Below are positions 42,243-50,575 of a stretch of 64,000 nt of DNA, one piece after another. The position numbers and the translations under genes are program-made. The notes under the pieces were generated by a model. The model made no database searches and was not told the origin of the DNA. It was given only the letters and a program-made list of their open reading frames with translations. Position 1 is the stretch's first letter; every line of letters starts with the position of its first letter. Where the stretch lies: contig CAIQCK010000029.1 in the NCBI GenBank assembly GCA_903870275.1, positions 1-64,000 of the forward strand, in the 5' to 3' direction. The DNA comes from an uncultured bacterium (GTDB lineage Bacteria; Verrucomicrobiota; Verrucomicrobiia; CAIQCK01).

Positions 42243-43316
42243 TCATCCGGCAGTCTCGCCCTTGACGAACGACGGCATCATCAAGGTCTGGCGCGTGGGC
42301 ACCGAGCCGGTTCGGGCGAGTTGCAGCACGATCCGCGACACGCGCCGCGCAAACGCCGCGGCATCGCACGCATAACGCGCCACCGACGGCACCACGACAT
42401 CCAGAAAAGCGTCGTCATCGCGGGAAATCAACGAAACATCCTGCGGCAGCCGGACCCCGCGCCGTTGAAGATGGCTCAGCGCCGTCAGCGCGTGGGCCGA
42501 ACGGGCGACCAGGAGCGCTGTCGCCGGCTCGGCTGCCGCCAACAGGCTATCCAGCCGACGGCAAACACCCGCGACCGATTCATCGTGCCGTACGACGGTC
42601 GCCACGGCGTCCCTGCCTGTGCCACGGCAGCCTTCCATGAAACCGGCTTCGCTGGCCTGATCGCCCGCGCCGCCGCCTTCCGGCAGCAAGAGCGCGATTC
42701 GCCGATGACCCCGGGCGAGGAAAACACCCGCGGCGTGCCGACAGGCCGCGCGATAATCCACGTCCACCGAGGGAAGACCGATGCCGGGAAAACGCGAGCC
42801 GATGATCACGGCGGGCAATCCGCGCGCGTCAAACCATTGCTGCAACGGTTCGGAGGTGCGAAACAAGACCCACGCCGCGGACGGCGCCTCCGCCGTCAGC
42901 CGTTGCAACCAGCGTTCCGGCCGCGCCAACCCCGGCGCATGGCTGACGTGCAGCGCCAATTCGAAACCTTCGTCGCCAAGCCGCTCGCGCAGTTCATCCA
43001 CCCAAAACATGGTAAAGGGTGGCATCCGGTGCAGCGGCACGGGCGTGAGCAAACCGACGCGGGTGGAGCGCGGCACGCCGCGCCGCCCGCGTTCGGGCTG
43101 GCGAATCCGCCGCCGCCGTCCCTGCGACACTTCCAGCCAGCCTTCGCGTCGGAGCGCTTCGAGCGCGGCGCGCAGCGTGGGGCGGCTCACCTGCAGCCGC
43201 GCGCACAAGGCACGTTCGCCCGGCAAAACATCGCCCCAGAGGCCCGCCACCAATTGCTCGCGCAAAATGTCGGCGGCCTGCGAGACGAGCGACAGGCGTT
43301 GCGGCAACTTTTTCAC
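42243..43316 (-). CDS. GntR-HTH / LacI-type ligand-binding transcriptional regulator
   Basis: 357 residues from GTG 43316. The longer reading frame upstream overlaps the divergent gene and is not used. The N-terminal winged helix is GntR-like: SQAADILREQLVAGLWGDVLPGERALCARLQVSRPTLRAALEALRREGWL (15-65). The rest is a periplasmic-binding-protein-like LacI/GalR sugar sensor: VGLLTPV, PAVIIGSRFPGIGLPSVDVDYRAA, RGHRRIALLLP. This is the Arac/XylR-like architecture seen in Verrucomicrobia and Firmicutes sugar operons. It is divergent from the RraA-like operon, with a palindrome between the two starts that is a good operator candidate. Confidence 0.88.
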   Translation of the reverse strand: MKKLPQRLSLVSQAADILREQLVAGLWGDVLPGERALCARLQVSRPTLRAALEALRREGWLEVSQGRRRRIRQPERGRRGVPRSTRVGLLTPVPLHRMPPFTMFWVDELRERLGDEGFELALHVSHAPGLARPERWLQRLTAEAPSAAWVLFRTSEPLQQWFDARGLPAVIIGSRFPGIGLPSVDVDYRAACRHAAGVFLARGHRRIALLLPEGGGAGDQASEAGFMEGCRGTGRDAVATVVRHDESVAGVCRRLDSLLAAAEPATALLVARSAHALTALSHLQRRGVRLPQDVSLISRDDDAFLDVVVPSVARYACDAAAFARRVSRIVLQLARTGSVPTRQTLMMPSFVKGETAG

Positions 43317-43318
43317 AC

Positions 43319-43337
43319 TGGTCAGGTCAACTGACCA
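43319..43337. promoter_or_regulatory. Palindromic operator candidate between regulator and RraA-like operon
   Basis: TGGTCAG (43319-43325), spacer GTCAA, CTGACCA (43331-43337): perfect 7-bp arms. It starts three bases upstream of the regulator's GTG and lies 47 bases before the divergent ATG. Placement and symmetry suit binding by the GntR/LacI-type dimer and control of both directions. Confidence 0.6.
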
Positions 43338-43383
43338 CCAGAGTGCGCTTGCCTGGCGGAAAGGCAACCTTAAACTGCCCGCC

Positions 43384-44148
43384 ATGCAAAAAGCCAATAC
43401 CGCACGGTTGTCCCACGGCGAACTGCTCCAGTTCAAACGCTGGAACACGCCGACGATCTACAACGGCTGGGAACAAATCACCGCCGGCAACTCCGCCCGC
43501 GACGCGTTCAACCTCGAAGAGTGCCGCGATTTCATGCCGCAGATGGGGCCGATGGTCGGTTACGCAATCACGGTCGTCACCCAGCCCGGCAACCCCGTGC
43601 ACCGCGACGCCAATCCCAACGGCTGGAGCGAATACCGCCGTTACGTCGCCAGCGTGCCGGGGCCGAAGATCGTGGTCGTGCAGGACCTCGACAAGCCGGA
43701 CATGTTTGGCGCGTTCTGGGGCGAAGTGAACAGCAACATCCATCGCGCCCTCGGATGCGTCGGCACGATCACGGACGGCGGCATCCGCGATCTTGATGAG
43801 ATGAACAACGCCGGCTTCAAGGCGCTCGCGCGGCGGCTCTGCGTCGGCCACGCCTGCTCGCATCCCGTCCGCTGGAACTGCGCGGTCGAAGCGTTCGGCC
43901 GCCGCGTCGAGCCGGGCCAGTTGATCCACGCCGACAAACACGGTTTCCTCGCTGTTCCCTTCGGCGAGGAAAAAAAACTGCTCGAAGCCGCGCGGTTCAT
44001 GGATACCAACGAGTGCGAGACACTGATCTCCGCCGCGCGCGACTCGGCGGGTAAGACCCCCAAGGAAATTTTGGCGGCGTTTGATAAGGCGGCCGTGCGT
44101 TTCGGCAAAAACGCGCGCGTCAAATTCCAACGGAGAGGTGAATGGTGA
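43384..44148 (+). CDS. RraA-like / 4-hydroxy-4-methyl-2-oxoglutarate aldolase-family protein
   Basis: 254 residues. The RraA fold is seen in NTPTIYNGWEQI, VVVQDLDKPDMFGAFWGEVNSNIHRALGCVGTITDGGIRDLDEM. The last part holds the Arg-Asp metal/substrate site (GGIRD). Family members are divalent-metal aldolases or decarboxylases on 2-keto acids; the RNase E inhibitor role applies only to a few. It is the first gene of a four-gene operon and overlaps the next start by seven bases, next to a sugar-responsive regulator. That suggests 2-keto-acid cleavage in the sialic-acid or uronic-acid route. Confidence 0.85.
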   Translation: MQKANTARLSHGELLQFKRWNTPTIYNGWEQITAGNSARDAFNLEECRDFMPQMGPMVGYAITVVTQPGNPVHRDANPNGWSEYRRYVASVPGPKIVVVQDLDKPDMFGAFWGEVNSNIHRALGCVGTITDGGIRDLDEMNNAGFKALARRLCVGHACSHPVRWNCAVEAFGRRVEPGQLIHADKHGFLAVPFGEEKKLLEAARFMDTNECETLISAARDSAGKTPKEILAAFDKAAVRFGKNARVKFQRRGEW

Positions 44149-45113
44149 ACAGCATGAAGATCGTTGTCCTCGACGGCTACACATTGAATCCGGGCGACCT
44201 GAGCTGGGAGCCTTTCAAGGCGCTCGGCGACTTTGAAACCCACGACCGCACGCCCGCGGCGCTGACGGTCGAGCGGGCGTGCGATGCCGAGATCGTGCTG
44301 ACCAACAAAACGATCCTCGGCCGCGCCGAGATCGCCGCCCTGCCCCGGCTGCGCTACATCGGCGTGCTCGCCACCGGTTACAACGTGGTGGACATCGAGG
44401 CCGCGCGCGAGCGGGGCATTCCCGTCTGCAACGTGCCGGAATACGGCACGGCCAACGTCGCGCAGGCCGCGGTCGCGCTGCTGCTCGAACTGACCAACCG
44501 CGACGGCCATCACGCTCAAACGGTGCGCGAGGGGCGCTGGACCGCGGCGACGGATTTTTGCTACTGGGATTTTCCGCTGGTGGAACTGAGCGGACTCACG
44601 CTGGGCATCGTCGGCTACGGGCGGATCGGCCGGGCCGTCGGCCGGATCGGCCGCGCCTTCGGGATGAAGGTACTGGCAGCAGACGGCCGAGCCGAGCCAA
44701 CCGGCGACGACGTTCGGTTCGTGGACCTCGACACGCTGTTCCGCAAAAGCGACGTCGTCACGCTGCATTGTCCGCTTACGCCGGAGACGAAAGAAATCAT
44801 CAATGCCGCGCGGCTGGCGCAAATGAAGCCCACCGCGTTCCTCGTCAACACCGCGCGCGGCGGGCTGGTGAACGAAGCGGACCTCGCCGACGCGCTCAAT
44901 CACGACCGGCTCGCGGGCGCCGGCCTCGATGTGCTCTCCGTCGAGCCGCCGGCGGCGGACAACCCGCTCCTGCGCGCGAAGAACTGCATCATCACGCCGC
45001 ACATCGCCTGGGCGACGCGCAACGCCCGCGCGCGGCTCCTGAACGTTGCCGCGGACAACCTTGGCGCCTGGCTGCGGGGCCAGCCGCAGAACGTGGTCAA
45101 TGCCGCGCGATGA
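44142..45113 (+). CDS. D-2-hydroxyacid dehydrogenase (glycerate/hydroxypyruvate reductase type)
   Basis: 323 residues. Shine-Dalgarno GGAGAGG lies just before ATG 44142. Rossmann motif GIVGYGRIGRAVGRIG (about 150-165), catalytic triad Arg in VNTARGGLVNE, Glu in LDVLSVEPP, His in ITPHIAWATRNARARL. NAD(P)-dependent reduction of a 2-keto acid such as hydroxypyruvate, tartronate semialdehyde-type or 2-keto sugar acid. The start overlaps the RraA-like stop, and its own stop overlaps the kelch gene (ATGA): a tightly coupled operon. Confidence 0.93.
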   Translation: MVNSMKIVVLDGYTLNPGDLSWEPFKALGDFETHDRTPAALTVERACDAEIVLTNKTILGRAEIAALPRLRYIGVLATGYNVVDIEAARERGIPVCNVPEYGTANVAQAAVALLLELTNRDGHHAQTVREGRWTAATDFCYWDFPLVELSGLTLGIVGYGRIGRAVGRIGRAFGMKVLAADGRAEPTGDDVRFVDLDTLFRKSDVVTLHCPLTPETKEIINAARLAQMKPTAFLVNTARGGLVNEADLADALNHDRLAGAGLDVLSVEPPAADNPLLRAKNCIITPHIAWATRNARARLLNVAADNLGAWLRGQPQNVVNAAR

Positions 45114-46204
45114 CGTCCGGCGCGCAACCAACCGTTTCGCGACGCGCGAGTTTTCTCGCGCGGGCCGCGGCGTGCGGCATCGCGGCCGCTTGTGTTGCCG
45201 GAGGTTCTGATTCCATGACACTTTCACTTCAGTGGCGTCCGTTGCCGTCGATTCCCGACCACGAAGGATTCGCCTCGCCCTTTGCCGGCGTCGCCAACGG
45301 CGCGCTCGTCGTCGCCGGTGGCGCAAACTTTCCCGGCAAACGCCCGTGGGAGGGCGGCACCAAGATCTGGTATGACTCGGTCTTCGTGCTGGAGAAGCCG
45401 GACGGCGCGTGGAAGACCGCGGGCAAATTGCCGCGCCCGATTGGTTACGGTGTGGCGTTGACGACTGCGCAAGGCATCGTTTGCATCGGCGGCAGCGACT
45501 CGCACGGGCATCATGCGGACGTTTTTCTGCTGACGCTGGCCGATGAAAAAGCTGCGACGACTCCGCTTCCGCCGTTGCCGCAACCGTGCGCGAACATGAG
45601 CGGCGCGATTGCCGGCAACACCATTTACATCGCCGGCGGCATCGCGACGCCGGATTCGACGACGGCGCTGAAGACACTCTGGGCGCTCGACCTCGCGAAT
45701 GTGAAGGCCGGCTGGCGCGAATTGGAGCCGTGGCCGGGCCGCGAGCGGATGCTGGCAACCGCCGGATCGTGCGACGGCTCGTTTTTCCTCTTCGGCGGCA
45801 CGGCGCTGCACGCGGGAGCGGACGGCAAACCGGAGCGCGAGTATTTGCACGACGCGTTCCGCTATACACCGGGCCAGGGCTGGCGGCGCATCGCCGATCC
45901 GCCCCGCATGACGGTGGCCGCGCCGTCGCCCGCGCCAGTTGTCAACGGCAGGTTGCTCGTTCTCGGCGGCGACGATGGCGCGCAAATCCACACGCCGCCG
46001 CCTGCGCACCGGGGTTTCCCGCGCGGCGTGCTGGCCTATGACCCGAAGACCGACGCGTGGAGCGCCGCGGGCGAAATGCCTGTGGCGCGCGTCACCGTGC
46101 CGTGCGTCGAGTGGCGTGGACGGTTTGTGATTCCGAACGGCGAGATGAAGCCGGGCATCCGTTCGCCAGAAGTCTGGACTTTTGCGTTGCCGCCAGCACA
46201 CTGA
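45110..46204 (+). CDS. Kelch-repeat protein, N-acetylneuraminate mutarotase-like (NanM/YjhT type)
   Basis: 364 residues from ATG 45110. A Tat-like leader SRRASFLARAAACGIAAACV is followed by a possible lipobox Cys. At least five kelch blades are visible, each with Gly-Gly: LVVAGGANFPGKRPWEGG, IVCIGGSDSHGHHADV, IYIAGGIATPDSTT, FFLFGGTALHAG, LLVLGGDDGAQI. The motif GANFPGKRPWEGGTKIWYD is typical of the NanM family, which speeds anomer exchange of sialic acid. Being with a GH33 sialidase and a NanA-like lyase supports that role; other kelch sugar proteins look similar. Confidence 0.82.
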   Translation: MTSGAQPTVSRRASFLARAAACGIAAACVAGGSDSMTLSLQWRPLPSIPDHEGFASPFAGVANGALVVAGGANFPGKRPWEGGTKIWYDSVFVLEKPDGAWKTAGKLPRPIGYGVALTTAQGIVCIGGSDSHGHHADVFLLTLADEKAATTPLPPLPQPCANMSGAIAGNTIYIAGGIATPDSTTALKTLWALDLANVKAGWRELEPWPGRERMLATAGSCDGSFFLFGGTALHAGADGKPEREYLHDAFRYTPGQGWRRIADPPRMTVAAPSPAPVVNGRLLVLGGDDGAQIHTPPPAHRGFPRGVLAYDPKTDAWSAAGEMPVARVTVPCVEWRGRFVIPNGEMKPGIRSPEVWTFALPPAH

Positions 46205-46211
46205 GCAACGC

Positions 46212-47492
46212 ATGACCCGCACCGAGTCCAAAGTCACCGGCTACGCTTGGACCGTTGTCGCGCTGCTTTGGCCAGTGGCGATGTTGAACTATCTCGACCG
46301 GCAGATGGTCTCGACCGTTCGCGCCTCGATTTGCGCCGACATTCCCAGCATCGCCAACGCCCAGCAGTTCGGCGTGATAATGGCGTGCTTTATGTGGAGT
46401 TACGCGCTCCTCAGCCCGGTGGGCGGCTACATCGCGGACAGGTTCAACCGGCGCTGGACGGTCATCGGCAGCCTCTTTGTGTGGTCGGCGGTGACGTGGC
46501 TCACCGGCCACGCGCACACGTGCGGCGAGATGAAATTTTTCCGCGCGCTGATGGGCATCAGCGAGGCGTGCTACATCCCGGCGGCGCTGGCGCTCATCGC
46601 GGACTTCCATGCCGGCGGCACGCGGGCGCGAGCGGTGGGCATCCACCAGAGCGGCATTTACGCGGGCCTCGCGCTCGGCGGCATCGGCGGTTACATCGCG
46701 CAGATGAGCACGTGGCGAAACTGTTTCACGTGGTTCGGCGCGGCCGGCGTGGCTTATGCGGTGGTGCTGATGCTGGCGCTGAGGGACGCGCCATCCGCGA
46801 GCGGCGAGGCGCGGCAGAACCAGCCGCCCGTCACGATCGCGGGCACGGTGCGCGCGTTGTGGACGCAACCGGCGTTTTGGATTCTCGTGGTGTATTTCAC
46901 GCTGCCGGCCATCGGCGGCTGGGTTGCCAAAAACTGGCTGCCGACGTTCCTCGCCGACACGTTCCAGTTGAAGGAAGGTCCCGCCGGCCTTTCCGCCACC
47001 ATCTATGTCCAGGCCGCGTCGTTTGCCGGTGTCGTGCTCGGCGGCGCGGTGGCTGATCGTTGGAAGAACGCGAGTGCCCGCGGCCGCATCTACGCCAGCG
47101 CGTTGGGCACGGCGTTGTGCGTGCCGGCGTTGCTCGGCATCGGCAACGCGTGGAACATCGGCGCGGCGGTTGCGTTCATGGTTCTTTTCGGAATCGGCTG
47201 GGGGTTTTACGATTGCAACAACATGCCGATCCTCTGCCAGATCGCGCGGCCGGAGCATCGCGCCACCGGCTACGGGTTCATGAACCTGGTCAGCACCGCG
47301 GTCGGCGGCGGCGCCACCGTCGTGCTCGGTTGGATGCGCGACTCGGGCCTTTCGTTCTCCATCGCGTTCGCGCTCTGCGCTCTCCTCTCGGCGATTTCCG
47401 CCGCCGGGATTTTGTTCATCCGGCCGAGGAACCCGGAGGAACGCACCGCCGCCACGGGCCGCGTTCCTGTTTCAACCGGCTTGCGCGGCTGA
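46212..47492 (+). CDS. MFS transporter (ACS/sialate-hexuronate type)
   Basis: 426 residues with about 12 helices. Starts with the family signature ALLWPVAMLNYLDRQMVSTVRASI; ADRFNRRW is the A-motif between helices 2 and 3. GGVADRWKNASARGR (residues about 278) is the equivalent cytoplasmic loop in the second half. The carrier imports a monocarboxylate sugar such as sialic acid, glucarate or hexuronate with protons. It ends the operon, eight bases after the kelch gene, and overlaps the convergent CPBP gene by 21 bases at the 3' end. Confidence 0.9.
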   Translation: MTRTESKVTGYAWTVVALLWPVAMLNYLDRQMVSTVRASICADIPSIANAQQFGVIMACFMWSYALLSPVGGYIADRFNRRWTVIGSLFVWSAVTWLTGHAHTCGEMKFFRALMGISEACYIPAALALIADFHAGGTRARAVGIHQSGIYAGLALGGIGGYIAQMSTWRNCFTWFGAAGVAYAVVLMLALRDAPSASGEARQNQPPVTIAGTVRALWTQPAFWILVVYFTLPAIGGWVAKNWLPTFLADTFQLKEGPAGLSATIYVQAASFAGVVLGGAVADRWKNASARGRIYASALGTALCVPALLGIGNAWNIGAAVAFMVLFGIGWGFYDCNNMPILCQIARPEHRATGYGFMNLVSTAVGGGATVVLGWMRDSGLSFSIAFALCALLSAISAAGILFIRPRNPEERTAATGRVPVSTGLRG

Positions 47493-48329
47493 GTCAACGG
47501 CATTCGTTTGCGGCGGCGGCTTGCGACTCCATGCGGCAAACAGCCATATGCCGCCGGCCAACAACGCGAGACCGAGCAGGTCAAACCACAGTGGTTGAAA
47601 TTCCGTCACGCCACTGAGTGACGAGTTGAGATTGAAGCCACTGATGTGGAAAGGCAGGAACGAAGAGAGCAGCAGCGACCCATTGTTCAGCGCGTGGCCG
47701 GCCAGACACGGCAGCAACGAGCGCGTCCGCACGAACCACCATCCCAACAATAGACCCAGCACCACAGCGGCGATCATCTGCCAGGGGTTGAGGTGCATCA
47801 GTCCGAACAGAACGGCTGAAACCACCACCGCTTTTCGCGTGGAGTACCGGCTCAAAAAACCACGCAGGATCAGTCCCCGGAAAAGCAATTCCTCGGTCAA
47901 CGGCGCAACGATGGCCAGCTCGAGCAACGATATCCAGAAACCGTGCTTGGCCGTGATCAGGTCGACAAAAATTTTCTCGAGCCATCGCGGCATCGGCAGC
48001 GCGTATCGCATCCAATTGTCCGCTTCGGACAACACGATGACCGCGCCGAGCACCGACAGGATCACCGGCAGCGCCAGCGCCGGTCGCACCGGCTTCATCG
48101 GAAACACCTCGCGGAACGGCGCCTTGGTGAAGAGGGCACCGACGAAGATAACCGTGCCAGACGACACAAGACTGATGCAGCTCATCACTCCCGGATGTTC
48201 CACCAGTTTCATCTTGAAAAAGAAGTCCACCACAGCCACCGGGATGATCAGACCCACCATCAGGACGAGGACGGCCAGCATCAGAAGCAAGGCGTAACCG
48301 AAGCCGGGAAATTTCCGAGTTTGTTCCAT
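47472..48329 (-). CDS. CPBP-family intramembrane metalloprotease
   Basis: 285 residues from ATG 48329, with AAGGAG upstream. About seven membrane helices. The CAAX-protease/bacteriocin-processing motifs are present: EELLFRGLILRGF (motif 1, EExxxR), FGLMHLN (motif 2, His), and HALNN in the third motif. The C-terminus is rich in Pro/Gln. Members cleave prenylated or peptide substrates in the membrane, or handle bacteriocin and signalling factors. The target is unknown. Its 3' end overlaps the convergent MFS gene. Confidence 0.88.
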   Translation of the reverse strand: MEQTRKFPGFGYALLLMLAVLVLMVGLIIPVAVVDFFFKMKLVEHPGVMSCISLVSSGTVIFVGALFTKAPFREVFPMKPVRPALALPVILSVLGAVIVLSEADNWMRYALPMPRWLEKIFVDLITAKHGFWISLLELAIVAPLTEELLFRGLILRGFLSRYSTRKAVVVSAVLFGLMHLNPWQMIAAVVLGLLLGWWFVRTRSLLPCLAGHALNNGSLLLSSFLPFHISGFNLNSSLSGVTEFQPLWFDLLGLALLAGGIWLFAAWSRKPPPQTNAVDSAAQAG

Positions 48330-48440
48330 GGCGCTCCTTGGGTTTGAACGCAAAATCTCTCACGCTCCGGCGTGGATTACAAGCCATGCGGCGATGGTTG
48401 ACGATTCGCGCGCGCTCCGTCACAATGGCACCCCTTTTTC

Positions 48441-49361
48441 ATGAATACAAACACACCACTACACGGTCTCATTGCCGCGCCGCACACGCCGTTTGCCGCG
48501 GACGGTTCGCTCAACCTCGCCATCGTTGAAAAACAGGCGGCGCATCTGCTGGCCAACCGCGTCACGACCGCTTTTGTCGGCGGCACCACGGGCGAAACCC
48601 ACTCGCTGGCGCTCGCGGAACGCCGTGCCCTCGCCCAGCGCTGGACCGAGGTCGCGCGCGGCACGCCGCTGCGGGTCATCGTTCACGCCGGCTCCAACTG
48701 CCTTGCCGACGCGCGCGTGCTCGCCGCGCAGGCCCAGGAGCTTGGCGCCACGGCGGTCGCCGCGATGGCGCCCAGCTACTTCAAACCGGCCAGCGTGGAC
48801 GCGCTGGTGAGTTGCATGGCGGACATCGCGTCGGCCGCGCCCGCGCTGCCGTTTTACTATTACGAGATTCCAATGTTCACCGGCATCGTGCTGTCGCCGT
48901 CGGAGTTTCTGGAGAAGGGCGCGCAACGCATCCCGAATCTCGCCGGCCTGAAATTCACCAGCAACAACATGGTGGAATACCAGCTCTGCCTGCGCGCCGC
49001 GGGCGGCAAATTCGACGTGGCGTTCGGATATGACGAGATGCTGCTGGCGGCGCTGGCGCTGGGCGCGCGCGGCGCGGTGGGCAGCACCTACAATTTCGCC
49101 GCGCCGGTCTACCACCGGGTCATCGCGGCGTTCGAACGCGGCGACCTCGATGCCGCGCGTCGCGAGCAATTCCATTCGGTGCAGTTGGTGCAGGTTCTCT
49201 ACCGCTACGGTTTCATGGGCGCGACCAAGGCGGTCATGGCCATGCTCGGTGTGGACGTCGGCCCCGCGCGGCTGCCGATTGCAAGCCTCACGGCGGAGCA
49301 GGCCGGCAAACTGCGCGGCGATTTGGAGAAGCTCGGCTTCTTCGAGTGGATCCGGCGCTAA
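48441..49361 (+). CDS. DapA/NanA-family class I aldolase (N-acetylneuraminate lyase-like)
   Basis: 306 residues. Typical DHDPS/NAL TIM barrel: LIAAPHTPFAADG at the start, GGTTGETHSL at about 47-55, catalytic Tyr in FYYYEIP (~140), Schiff-base Lys171 in LAGLKFTSN, and FGYDEMLL as in sialate lyases. NanA-like lyases have such FxxDE and GSTYN motifs; here GAVGSTYNF is present. Together with the sialidase, the kelch protein and the MFS, it should cleave sialic acid to pyruvate and ManNAc. No NanK/NanE is seen. Function is inferred with good support. Confidence 0.87.
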   Translation: MNTNTPLHGLIAAPHTPFAADGSLNLAIVEKQAAHLLANRVTTAFVGGTTGETHSLALAERRALAQRWTEVARGTPLRVIVHAGSNCLADARVLAAQAQELGATAVAAMAPSYFKPASVDALVSCMADIASAAPALPFYYYEIPMFTGIVLSPSEFLEKGAQRIPNLAGLKFTSNNMVEYQLCLRAAGGKFDVAFGYDEMLLAALALGARGAVGSTYNFAAPVYHRVIAAFERGDLDAARREQFHSVQLVQVLYRYGFMGATKAVMAMLGVDVGPARLPIASLTAEQAGKLRGDLEKLGFFEWIRR

Positions 49362-49373
49362 GTCGCCTGGCGC

Positions 49374-50414
49374 ATGAAACCGCCACTCCGGTTTCTCGCA
49401 GTGTTCGCTTTCGCGGCCGTCGCCGCCGCCGAACCGCCGGCGCACGATCTTGCCCGGCTGGAACGTTCGTTCTGGATCAATGCTTCGCTGGCTTCGCCAA
49501 AACTCGGTTACTGGGGAGCGGATTTCAGCGTGGCGAAACGCCCGGCGGATGTTGAAATCGCCAACGCCGCGCGATTGCTCACGGGTGACGCCGCGGCGAA
49601 TCGCCTCTATCTCATCTACCATCGCGAGTTGCCGCCGGATGCGGCCCGCGAGGTTTTCTCCGCGTGGCGCAAGGCGTGCCCGCCGGAAGTAGAACTGGTG
49701 CCCACGCTCGTCCTGCGCATGTATGACAAGAAGCGAACGCCGGTCTTCGCCGCCGACGAGATCGCGGCGTTGTGCGATTTTTTCAAATCACGGCTCCATG
49801 CGCGTCGCGTCGCGGTCTATGACGTTCATGCCGGACGGGATCAGGGAGCGGCACTCGCGGTACTCGCAAAATATTTCCCGGGCGGCCTCGTGCGCGTCGG
49901 GATTCAGCCGGGCGAGCCGCTCGCGGTGCCGTTCGTCGCCGCCGTCGCGGACACGTGGAGCGGTCTTTGTCACGGTCTGACCAACGACGACTGGCGTTCG
50001 GCCGGCTTCGGCGCGGAGACGCTCCGCCGATGGGTCGCCGCGCGCAACGCGGGCGTCGCGCCGGTGGCGTGGGACCTGGTCACGGTGGCGTGGGATTATT
50101 CGGTGACGAAGCGCGGCGAGTATCCGGGCTACGACGACGCCGGCAAAAACCTGCCGTTGCCCGCGGGCCGGAACCGGCTCGCGGCCGCCGAAATCCTCGC
50201 CACCGCCGCGCCCGGCAAGCTCGCGGGGTTCAGCAGCGACCTGCTCATCCTGCAACTCAACTCCGCGAGTCCGGCGCATGACGGCGCGCGCGGCGCGTTC
50301 TACGAGACCTTGAAGTCGGGCCGGGCCTACGAGGGTTTCTATGCCGGCCCGTGGCGCGAAATCGCGGCGATCTACCAGGCGTTGCGCGCGGGCCGCCTAC
50401 CATCGCCAAAATGA
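49374..50414 (+). CDS. Secreted protein of unknown function
   Basis: 346 residues; signal peptide MKPPLRFLAVFAFAAVAAA. The mature protein has regular alpha/beta content with LYLIYHRELPPDAA, VELVPTLVLRMYD, LHARRVAVYDVHAG, and VAWDLVTVAWDYSVTKRGEYPGYDDAG. The alternating buried strands look like a TIM-barrel-type glycosidase, but no catalytic signature is recognised. It starts 12 bases after the NanA-like gene and may share its transcript, so a role in the same sugar pathway is possible. I do not recognise the family. Confidence 0.7.
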   Translation: MKPPLRFLAVFAFAAVAAAEPPAHDLARLERSFWINASLASPKLGYWGADFSVAKRPADVEIANAARLLTGDAAANRLYLIYHRELPPDAAREVFSAWRKACPPEVELVPTLVLRMYDKKRTPVFAADEIAALCDFFKSRLHARRVAVYDVHAGRDQGAALAVLAKYFPGGLVRVGIQPGEPLAVPFVAAVADTWSGLCHGLTNDDWRSAGFGAETLRRWVAARNAGVAPVAWDLVTVAWDYSVTKRGEYPGYDDAGKNLPLPAGRNRLAAAEILATAAPGKLAGFSSDLLILQLNSASPAHDGARGAFYETLKSGRAYEGFYAGPWREIAAIYQALRAGRLPSPK

Positions 50415-50460
50415 AATGGGAGTGGGGACAACAAAACGGCGGACGCTTTCCCACAATCGG

Positions 50461-50532
50461 AACGGGCTTGGAAGTCCGTTCTACTTCCTTGCTGGCCGGC
50501 CTTGGACCGTAGAACGGACTTCCAAGTCCGTT
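50461..50532. repeat. REP-like palindromic element (24-bp arms)
   Basis: Arms 50461-50484 and 50509-50532 are complementary over 24 bases with a single mismatch; the core string is CTTGGAAGTCCGTTCTAC and its complement. It lies between the convergent unknown secreted gene and the PQQ-propeller gene and might also act as a terminator hairpin for either. Confidence 0.85.
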
Positions 50533-50575
50533 GCCGCCGCCAATGGCATCTCGAAAAGACTTCTGCGGCACCGCG

